From Bacillota bacterium (GTDB lineage: Bacteria > Bacillota > Clostridia > Acetivibrionales > DSM-1351), in the NCBI GenBank assembly GCA_023443515.1, contig JAEZUC010000163.1, forward strand, positions 1-30,866: a stretch of DNA of 30,866 bases. The letters run 5' to 3'. Position numbers and translations under genes: made by a program. The notes under the pieces were generated by a model that worked only from the letters and a program-made list of their open reading frames with translations, did no database searches and was not told the DNA's origin. Positions within the stretch are counted from its first letter, which is position 1; every line of letters begins with the position of its first letter. Below, piece by piece: positions 24,041 through 30,866 of this stretch.

Positions 24041-26209
24041 TTATTTCTTCCACTTGGCTAGAGCATCAGCAAGAGCTGAATTTATACTTTCGTCCTTTTC
24101 CTGTTGTCTCATAAATCTTGCAACATCTTTTTTGTCTACCTGTTCACCCTTGCGTTTTTTAAAGGCATCCAGTTTCTCCCTGTAGCCACATGAACAGTAG
24201 AAGGATTTGTTATCGCCCTCTCCCCTGATTTCCATCTTCTTATGACATTCAGGGCATCTGGCATTTGATATTACAGTTACTGATTTTCTATATCCGCATT
24301 CTCTGTCAGGGCAGACATACATTTTCCCCTTTTTGCCGTTTACTTCCAAAAGATATTTCCCGCATTCGGGACATTTTTCCCTTGTTACGTTATCATGTCT
24401 GAACTGTTCCGAGCTTGCTATGACTGCCCCCACCAGTTTTTTTGCATAATTTTTCATTTCACCTACAAATGCATTTGAGTTGACTTTTCCTTTGCTAATA
24501 AGTGAAAGTTGCTGTTCCCACTTTGCAGTAAGCTCCGGAGATTTCAGGTCAGCCGGCACCAGTGAAATTAGCTGTGTTCCCTTTGAGGTAGGATAGATTT
24601 CCTTGCCTTTTCTTTCTATATAGAAAGTATTAAATAACTTTTCAATTATATCTGCTCTTGTTGCAGGGGTACCAAGTCCGCTGGTGCTTTCTAAGGCTTC
24701 CTTTAACGCTTTGTTGTCTACAAACTTCCCCGGATGCTCCATTGCAGAAAGTAAAGTGGCCTCAGTATACCTTGCGGGTGGCTTGGTTTTTCCGTTTATT
24801 GCTTTAGGTGCAATAACTTTTGCCTTATGCCCTTTTTGAATATCCGGCAGTGACTGGTCGTTGTCATCTTCATCACTGTCCTCGTCAAGTTTTCCAAAAC
24901 CGTCGTATACTATTTTCCAGCCAGATGACCTGACTATCTTTCCTTTTGCATAGAAGCTCTCTCCTGCTATATTAAGCTTCACCGTAGTCTGCTCATATTC
25001 AAAGGGTTGGCTTAGTACTGCTATAAATCTCTTGACTATAAGGTCATATACATTTCTCTCTTCTGAATTCAGCGAAGACAAATCCACGAATTGTTCTGTT
25101 GGTATTATGGCATGGTGGTCTGTAACCTTGCCGTTATCCACAAACCTTTTTGTAACACTTGGTTTGTTTCTCATAACTCCCTGTACAAGCTTAGCATAAG
25201 GGCCTACCGCTATGCTTTTCAAACGCTCGTTCAAGGTAGGTACAATGTCATCCGTTATATACCTTGAATCTGTTCTTGGATACGTAACTAATTTGTGTGA
25301 TTCATAAAGCCTCTGCATTATGTTGAGAGTTTGTTTTGCTGAATATGAAAACTTTTTGTTTGCGTCTCTTTGAAGTTCTGTCAGGTCATAGGCCAACGGA
25401 GGTAATTCTTTCTTTGTTTCTTTTTTTACCTCAACTACTTCACCCATCTGACCCGTTATTTTTGCTACTATTCCGTCTGCCTCTTCTTTATTAAATGTTC
25501 TGATTTGATTGGTTCTGCTGTCCTGCCACTGTACAGAAAATCCGTTAAACTGTGCAGAAATTGTCCAGTAGTCTTTAGGCCTGAATTTCCGAATTTCTTC
25601 TTCTCTTTCCACAATCATTGCAAGAGTTGGTGTCTGTACTCTCCCTGCTGATAGCTGTGCGTTGTATTTGCAGGTCAAGGCCCTTGTGACATTGAGACCG
25701 ACAAGCCAGTCGGCTTCCGCTCTGCTCTGTGCAGAATAATACAGGTTGTCGTATTCCTTGGAAGGCCTTAGCTTTGCAAAACCTTCCTTTATAGCCTTGT
25801 CTGTCTGAGAAGATATCCATAGACGCTTTATCGGCTTTTTGAAGCCTGCTTTCATTATAATCCATCTGGCAACAAGTTCTCCTTCTCGCCCCGAATCGGT
25901 AGCTATTACAAGCTCATCCACATCGGCTCTGTTTAAAAGACCCCTTACTACACCATATTGTTTTGCAGTCTGCTTTATTACTACCAGTTCCATTTTGTTT
26001 GGAACCATTGGCAGGTCTTCAAGATTCCATGTCTTGTACTTATTGCCGTAAGCCTCGGGGTCTGCAAGTGTAACAAGATGTCCCAAAGCCCAGGTTACGA
26101 TATATTTTTTCCCCATTATATAGCCATTGGCATTCTGCCCGCAGTTTAGGACTTTTGCCAAATCTCTTGCCACCGAAGGTTTTTCTGCTAGTACTAATGT
26201 AAAACCCAT
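24041..26209 (-). CDS. topB: DNA topoisomerase III (type IA)
   Basis: A 722-residue type IA topoisomerase that passes single strands and resolves linked DNA. The TOPRIM domain begins FTLVLAEKPSVARDLAKVLN and has TDSGREGELVARW near 105. The catalytic tyrosine is Y310 in VTYPRTDSRY. The C-terminal region (about 613-690) has two zinc-ribbon-like modules opening with CPECGK (C613, C616) and CPECHK, as in longer Firmicute TopB forms. The start is the only reasonable one, although its GGAG lies a rather long 12 bases upstream. It stands alone between the LarE-like gene and palindromic repeat copy 2. Confidence 0.94.
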   Translation of the reverse strand: MGFTLVLAEKPSVARDLAKVLNCGQNANGYIMGKKYIVTWALGHLVTLADPEAYGNKYKTWNLEDLPMVPNKMELVVIKQTAKQYGVVRGLLNRADVDELVIATDSGREGELVARWIIMKAGFKKPIKRLWISSQTDKAIKEGFAKLRPSKEYDNLYYSAQSRAEADWLVGLNVTRALTCKYNAQLSAGRVQTPTLAMIVEREEEIRKFRPKDYWTISAQFNGFSVQWQDSRTNQIRTFNKEEADGIVAKITGQMGEVVEVKKETKKELPPLAYDLTELQRDANKKFSYSAKQTLNIMQRLYESHKLVTYPRTDSRYITDDIVPTLNERLKSIAVGPYAKLVQGVMRNKPSVTKRFVDNGKVTDHHAIIPTEQFVDLSSLNSEERNVYDLIVKRFIAVLSQPFEYEQTTVKLNIAGESFYAKGKIVRSSGWKIVYDGFGKLDEDSDEDDNDQSLPDIQKGHKAKVIAPKAINGKTKPPARYTEATLLSAMEHPGKFVDNKALKEALESTSGLGTPATRADIIEKLFNTFYIERKGKEIYPTSKGTQLISLVPADLKSPELTAKWEQQLSLISKGKVNSNAFVGEMKNYAKKLVGAVIASSEQFRHDNVTREKCPECGKYLLEVNGKKGKMYVCPDRECGYRKSVTVISNARCPECHKKMEIRGEGDNKSFYCSCGYREKLDAFKKRKGEQVDKKDVARFMRQQEKDESINSALADALAKWKK

Positions 26210-26469
26210 ATTTAAATTAATCTCCTTGTATCTCTATTTTAAAGCTGTGCTTTATATTATAGTATAAATGTTTGGTTTTTTATAGGGATTATACTATGCC
26301 CTATTGCCGTACTATATTTCTTTTTAGTGTTATGAAACAATTGCAATAAAATTTTTGCACCATATTTTTTCTTTGCTATTACATTGTACATTTATGGGAA
26401 ATTTTAGGCAAGTAAAAGCATTGCTATACACTAATCGATAATCGTTATCAATAACTAATAAAAAAATAA
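26210..26469. other. AT-rich region upstream of topB
   Basis: This 260-base region is non-coding. Together with the adjacent repeat it makes a gene gap of 585 bases. The only structure seen is a 6-base inverted repeat ATAGGG-N11-CCCTAT (26282-26304) spanning a TATAAT-like stretch, which may mark the topB promoter. No convincing -35 was found. Confidence 0.35.
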
Positions 26470-26776
26470 GGGTCTGTTGCAAAAGATAAATACTTTCTAT
26501 TTTAACACTAGTACTTCCGAATAAAATTATATCAATGTTTGCTTCCAAGATATTTGCAAGAGTTTATAGCGGCTCATTTTAGGATATTTTACCGTCGCTC
26601 ACATTCATCGTCCATGATTCATTGTGTCGCTAAACCCTACATCGTGTAGGTTTTCCGCTAAAATATCCATCTTTCGCCGACAAACATCTGCAAATATCTT
26701 TAACTAAGCTTCCATTGATACAATTTATACTCATGTACAGGTTAAGAAAGATAAGAATTAGTTTTGCAACAACCCC
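26470..26776 (-). repeat. Palindromic non-coding element, copy 2 (MITE-like, apparently complete)
   Basis: Inverted copy of the element at 19593-19876. Both ends are present: GGGTCTGTTGCAAAAG on the left, and on the right the reverse complement reads GGGGTTGTTGCAAAAC, giving near-identical terminal inverted repeats. Nested arms recur, for example AAGATATTTGCA (26547-26558) with TGCAAATATCTT (26689-26700), a perfect 12-base match. The inner hairpin has a compensatory base-pair change relative to copy 1. Ends resemble those of IS6-family insertion sequences as I remember them, but no transposase is encoded. It begins 18 bases after the OPT stop codon. No target duplication is obvious. Confidence 0.82.
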
Positions 26777-26794
26777 GCTCTATTTTACTTTAAA

Positions 26795-28717
26795 TTACTT
26801 TTCAGTATTTCCCACTTTAGCTTTCATAATAGGTATTATTGTAGCTACTACCAGTACTATCAATAATATAAATGCCATTGTGTTAGAAGCCACAAATCCA
26901 CTTGGCCCGGCTCCCTTTATAACGCCTGTAACCTGAAGTATTATACCTATAAGTCCTATTATAGACCCTCCGGCAACAAGTCCGGAAGATAAGCTTATAC
27001 CATTTGAAACCCTTGCATCTTTTTCTTGTTGAGATTTACTGACCTTTTCAACAAAATATCTGATTAATGCACCTATTAAAATTATAGAGGTTGTAGATAT
27101 GGGCAGATAAAAGCCTATTGCTACTGTCATAATGGGAAGCCTCAACAAGAATAAAACAACTCCCATAACAGCACCAACTATGACCATAACCCAAGGTAAT
27201 TGACCTGACATTATACCGGCTGTCAATGTTGCCATTAAATTGGCTTGAGGCAGTGCAAAAGCAACATTATCACCAGTCATTACTAATTGGTTGGAAAGCA
27301 GTAATATAGTTCCGACAACTACGGCAGTACCGACTACACCGGCTATAGCAAAGTATTTCTGCATTTCATTTTTACTGCCCCCGATTAAAAAAGTAACTTT
27401 TTGTGATTGGGTGTAACCACCAGCCATTGCTATAGCAGTAACTATGAAGGTACCAAATAAAAGCAAGGACCTGTTACTCCCAGGATTTTTCCATCCCAAT
27501 ACAACGAATAGTAACGTTACAACGACTATTGAGGCTATAGTCATACCCGATACAGGCAGGTTAGAAGTTCCAATGGTACCTGTTAAGCGACCTGCAACTA
27601 TGACAAACAGCAGTGATAAGAATAGTGACAGAACTGATGCAGTTATCGCCATCAATATATTACCCTTTGAAATTATAAACCCACCTATAAATCCAACTGC
27701 TATACCGCTGATTAATATCAAACTTTCTTTGGATGAAGACTCTCCACCTTTAGAAGACTTGGCGTTAAGAGTTTCTTTTATAGATGAAATTATTGTAGGT
27801 ATAAGTTTTAGAGCACCTATTAATCCACCCGAAAGCATCATACCTGCGCCCATGTATTTTACATAACTTCCTGCAATATGCTTGACTTGCATACTGCTAA
27901 TAGCAACATCAGGGTTATTCCACACATTTGCACCTTGTTTTCCAAGTTCAGCGAAATAACCGATTAAAGGCGTAATCGCGAAATTAGATAATATTGAGCC
28001 TGCAAACATAGCTACCGAAACTTCCATTCCAACAATAAATCCTATACCTAACAATAAAGGGTTTACTTCTATTTCGAATTTCCACTTATAGAAGGTTTCA
28101 TTTACATAGCTTATAACGTTGTTGGCTACATTCAAAAACGAACTGGTTACAACAGTTATTATGCCTCCAATTCCAAACCCAATGCCCATAAACTTCATTG
28201 ATTCTCCGGCACCCTCTGAGGCAACAAGGGTTTCTGATATAGCCAGTGACTCCGGGTACATCAATTTGCCGTGTTCTTCAACAATTAAGTAATTATGAAC
28301 AAGAGCGGCTATTCCTACACCAAATAATACGCCTCCCGCACTAACAATAAAACCTTCCAGGAACGTGACTTTGAAGCCTATTAAAAGAACTGCCGGCAAA
28401 ACAAATATGACACCACTGGCGACAGATTCCCCTCCGCTTGACATTCCCTGAACCAAGTTTTTTGCAAGTATACCTTTATGCTTAGCAAAGACGGCTATAA
28501 ATGCTGAACCTATTATAGAACCGGGTATACCGGCTGCAACTGTCAGTCCTGATTTCATACCTGAATAAGCAGTAGATGCCGTAAATAAAACAGCTAAAAC
28601 AATACCGATTATTAATACAGCAATATTTCCACCTGTTTTAGAACCACCGGAAACATAAGGCACGTAGTCTTTGCCATTTACGCCACCATATGCATCTTTA
28701 GATAACTTTTTCTCCAT
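26795..28717 (-). CDS. OPT family oligopeptide transporter
   Basis: A 640-residue integral membrane protein with about 14-16 hydrophobic segments. It opens with a short polar tail, then AVLFTASTAYSGMKSGLTVAAGIPGSIIGSA, the classic N-terminal OPT motif, and contains SLAISETLVASEGAG and GFYLPISTTSIILIGA, also conserved in bacterial OPT proteins. The family is thought to import oligopeptides or metal chelates by ion symport. It lies 34 bases after pepD on the same strand, so imported peptides and a cytoplasmic dipeptidase are likely co-expressed. GAGGT lies before the ATG. Confidence 0.92.
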   Translation of the reverse strand: MEKKLSKDAYGGVNGKDYVPYVSGGSKTGGNIAVLIIGIVLAVLFTASTAYSGMKSGLTVAAGIPGSIIGSAFIAVFAKHKGILAKNLVQGMSSGGESVASGVIFVLPAVLLIGFKVTFLEGFIVSAGGVLFGVGIAALVHNYLIVEEHGKLMYPESLAISETLVASEGAGESMKFMGIGFGIGGIITVVTSSFLNVANNVISYVNETFYKWKFEIEVNPLLLGIGFIVGMEVSVAMFAGSILSNFAITPLIGYFAELGKQGANVWNNPDVAISSMQVKHIAGSYVKYMGAGMMLSGGLIGALKLIPTIISSIKETLNAKSSKGGESSSKESLILISGIAVGFIGGFIISKGNILMAITASVLSLFLSLLFVIVAGRLTGTIGTSNLPVSGMTIASIVVVTLLFVVLGWKNPGSNRSLLLFGTFIVTAIAMAGGYTQSQKVTFLIGGSKNEMQKYFAIAGVVGTAVVVGTILLLSNQLVMTGDNVAFALPQANLMATLTAGIMSGQLPWVMVIVGAVMGVVLFLLRLPIMTVAIGFYLPISTTSIILIGALIRYFVEKVSKSQQEKDARVSNGISLSSGLVAGGSIIGLIGIILQVTGVIKGAGPSGFVASNTMAFILLIVLVVATIIPIMKAKVGNTEK

Positions 28718-28751
28718 AATATATACCTCTAGTAATTTTATTTATCTTAAT

Positions 28752-30212
28752 TTAATTATTTATATTCTTTAGCACTTCCAACAAGTACTCCCACGTCCTC
28801 TGAACTGAAGAAATACTCATATGCTCATTGGGAGTATGAACATCATATAAATTTGGCCCAAAAGAAATTGCATCAAGCTGCTCAAATTTTTCCGCAAACA
28901 GTCCGCACTCAAGTCCAGCGTGTATTGCCGTTATATGAGGCTTCTTATTGTACATTTTTTCATATACATCTTCGAAAACTGTTCTTATTTTTGAATCAGG
29001 ATCATATGCCCATTCAGGATAATCAGATTCTGTAACAACACTTCCGCCATTTAGTCTAGCGGTTACAATAAGTCTATTAGTTAATTCATTCTTTAAACTC
29101 CTTACGGAACTTCTGATTGAGCTTATAAATTCTATGCAATCCTTTAAGGTCGTTATGACTCCAAGATTCAAGGAGCTTTCCACTAAACCCTTAATATCCA
29201 TGCTCATGGAGGTAACCCCATTAATCAACAGGTATAAATAGTTAACTGCATTATCGGTTGATTCTTTTGAAAGCATTTCCTTGGGCAGGTCAGGTAAAAC
29301 TTCAAACTCCACTCTTATATCAGGGTCTTTTGCCCTCAATTCGGTTTTGAACATTTTTTCACATTCAGATATTTTTTGCTCAACTAAAGTCTTATCGCCA
29401 GCTTTTACTAAAATAACAGCATCTGTCTCACGTGGGATTGCATTGTGTTTGGAACCCCCATTTAATGAGCTTAGTCTAAAATCTGTTTCAGATAAAATAG
29501 CCATAAGTATACGGCCCATCAGCTTATTGGAATTTCCTCTTTCTTTATCTATCTCCATCCCTGAGTGTCCGCCCTTTAGGCCTCTAATTTTTAAGATATA
29601 TGGTACAAGGTTTGCATCTGTAGCTTCCCAAACTGCCTGAATAGTTGTTTTTACTGTACGTCCACCGGCACAGCTCACTAATAAAGTACCCTCTTCTTCT
29701 GAATCTATGTTTATAAGTATTCTTCCTTTTATATTATCAGGTTCCAATACCATGGCACCATCCATTCCTGTCTCTTCGGAAGTGGTAACAAGTAATTCTA
29801 TGTCCGGATGTTGATATTTATCAGAAGCCAGTATTGCTAATCCCATGGCAACTGCAATTCCGTTATCCGCCCCTAGTGTTGTGTCCGTCGCGTAAATCAT
29901 GTCATCTATTATTCTTAACTTTAATGGGTCCTTGGTAAAATCATGCTCTGTATCTTTATTTTTTTCACATACCATATCCATATGCCCTTGCAAAACAATC
30001 GCAGGGCTACTTTCGAATCCCGGTGTTGCCTTCTTTCTTATAACAACATTTAATGCAGAATCTTGAACATATTCCAACTGATGCTCTTTTGCGAAGGTTA
30101 CTAAATAATCGCTGACCTCTTTTTCATTTCCTGACCCTCTTGGAATCTGTGTAAGCTTTTCAAAGTATTTAAACACATCAACAGGTTGTAAGTTTTTTAG
30201 TATTTCAGTCAT
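28752..30212 (-). CDS. pepD: Aminoacyl-histidine dipeptidase (M20 family)
   Basis: A 486-residue cytoplasmic metallodipeptidase (PepD, beta-alanyl-histidine or Xaa-His dipeptidase type, broad specificity). Zinc-site motifs are LQGHMDMVCEKN, TTLGADNGIAVAMG, TSEETGMDGA and, near the end, HAGLECGLF. The central lid domain contains KGGHSGMEIDKERGN. Length equals that of typical PepD. I chose the ATG at 30210-30212 because GAGGT lies seven bases before it; an upstream in-frame ATG at 30251 would add 13 residues. First gene of a pepD-OPT transporter operon. Confidence 0.94.
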   Translation of the reverse strand: MTEILKNLQPVDVFKYFEKLTQIPRGSGNEKEVSDYLVTFAKEHQLEYVQDSALNVVIRKKATPGFESSPAIVLQGHMDMVCEKNKDTEHDFTKDPLKLRIIDDMIYATDTTLGADNGIAVAMGLAILASDKYQHPDIELLVTTSEETGMDGAMVLEPDNIKGRILINIDSEEEGTLLVSCAGGRTVKTTIQAVWEATDANLVPYILKIRGLKGGHSGMEIDKERGNSNKLMGRILMAILSETDFRLSSLNGGSKHNAIPRETDAVILVKAGDKTLVEQKISECEKMFKTELRAKDPDIRVEFEVLPDLPKEMLSKESTDNAVNYLYLLINGVTSMSMDIKGLVESSLNLGVITTLKDCIEFISSIRSSVRSLKNELTNRLIVTARLNGGSVVTESDYPEWAYDPDSKIRTVFEDVYEKMYNKKPHITAIHAGLECGLFAEKFEQLDAISFGPNLYDVHTPNEHMSISSVQRTWEYLLEVLKNINN

Positions 30213-30676
30213 TATAGTTACCTCACATTTCTTATTAAAATTATTCACCACGAAGTCCTACCCATTATTATACTAATTATCCAGAAATTTTAAAATTAAT
30301 TCTTAAAATATTAATATAGCAGTATTCTTTCCATGTGTGACATAAATAACTCATTATTAATGAATTTTCAAAGTGTATTCATTCCACGTACCTTACAATT
30401 AATATGTATATAGTACAATATTTTACAAGGCAAGTGCAAAATATTACAAAAATTTTAAAGCCTCATGGTGAATTTGCACAAACATTAGGTAAAATATAGA
30501 AATATATTGTATATATTTCCAAAGTAAAATATAATAAAAATACAATTTTTTACTGTATTAGTACAATATTTTACAAGATTATTACTAGTGGGAATTAATA
30601 TTAATCGAAACAATGCAGATATTATATATTTTAGTGTCTGCTTTTGTTAATAAATAATTTAAAGGAGAGGTAAAAA
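30213..30676. promoter_or_regulatory. Repeat-rich regulatory region between pepD and the xylanase gene
   Basis: A 464-base AT-rich non-coding region separating divergent genes. It holds a 19-base exact direct repeat TAGTACAATATTTTACAAG at 30411-30429 and 30559-30577; an inverted repeat AATGAAT-N11-ATTCATT (30359-30383); a perfect inverted repeat GAAATATA-N5-TATATTTC (30499-30519) midway between the direct repeats; and a hairpin GCAGATA/TGTCTGC (30615-30641) followed by TTTTG just before the xylanase ribosome site. These are probable binding sites and a leader structure for xylanase control. No consensus sigma-A promoter is obvious for the xylanase. Confidence 0.6.
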
Positions 30677-30866
30677 ATGTTAAACAAAGTAAAAGGCAAG
30701 TTTAAAAAACTCGCAATTGCTGCAGTGATGATAGCATCACTATTAATCCCAACTACAGCTTTTGCGGGACAAACCATCACCTCAAATTCAACCGGGTATG
30801 ATGGTAACTTCTACTATTCATTCTGGACAGATGGCGGTGGTTATGCTTCCATGACTTTAAACGGTG
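30677..30866 (+). CDS. Secreted endo-1,4-beta-xylanase, glycoside hydrolase family 11 (5' part, cut by the window end)
   Basis: The first 63 codons are present. Residues 1-30 are a signal peptide: a basic start MLNKVKGKFKKL, a hydrophobic core and a cleavage site near AFAG. The mature start TSNSTGYDGNFYYSFWTDG followed by YASMTLNG is the N-terminal beta-strand pattern of GH11 xylanases, which cut the backbone of xylan outside the cell. The catalytic glutamates and any dockerin or binding module lie beyond the window. AAAGGAGAGG lies six bases before the ATG. Confidence 0.85.
   Translation, partial: MLNKVKGKFKKLAIAAVMIASLLIPTTAFAGQTITSNSTGYDGNFYYSFWTDGGGYASMTLNG

Noticed and set aside
26330..26548. 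72-codon open frame on the minus strand, partly inside palindromic element copy 2
   Set aside because: It has no good ribosome site, is not preserved in copy 1 and is explained by the repeat and AT-rich flank.
30411..30577. CRISPR-like repeat array upstream of the xylanase gene
   Set aside because: There are only two copies of a 19-mer with a long non-uniform interval, which fits regulator sites rather than an array.

Overview
The window looks like the chromosome of a low-GC, anaerobic, spore-forming, plant-fibre-degrading clostridium of the Ruminiclostridium type (C. cellulolyticum / C. papyrosolvens group). This is inferred from AT-rich DNA with strong GGAGG ribosome binding sites, rubrerythrin, an iron alcohol dehydrogenase, an S-layer-homology protein, a DUF4489-like clostridial protein, and the start of a secreted family 11 xylanase at the right edge. 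No rRNA, tRNA, CRISPR array, prophage or intact transposase gene was seen.

Layout. 1-5100 (minus strand): an old-yellow-enzyme/Fe-S flavin oxidoreductase, a small soluble chemotaxis receptor, an iron alcohol dehydrogenase and rubrerythrin. 5230-9710 (minus): a polyamine uptake operon, XRE-cupin regulator then potA-potB-potC-potD, with a clear promoter, an inverted-repeat operator and a terminator. 9750-12316 (minus): a polar amino acid ABC transporter (binding protein, permease, ATPase) with a hairpin after the first gene. 12547-15312 (plus): an M23 peptidase and a polysaccharide deacetylase, both membrane-anchored, then a DUF4489-like protein. 15366-16849 (minus): an SLH-domain protein. 16970-19579 (plus): an NMT1/SsuABC-type transporter of unknown substrate.

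19593-26776 is bounded by two inverted copies of a roughly 0.3 kb non-coding palindromic element. Between them are metNIQ (minus), a divergent Rrf2-type regulator, a three-cysteine LarE-like sulfur transferase and topoisomerase III. A 24-bp perfect palindrome sits just downstream of the metN promoter. 26795-30212 (minus): a PepD dipeptidase and an OPT peptide transporter, a likely peptide-use operon. 30213-30866: a 464-base leader with direct and inverted repeats, then the 5' end of a GH11 xylanase.

The window is mostly import machinery (four ABC systems plus OPT) with cell-surface enzymes. The least explained parts are the palindromic element pair, two palindromic operators inside 5' leaders, the repeat-rich xylanase leader, and the Rrf2/LarE/metNIQ grouping.
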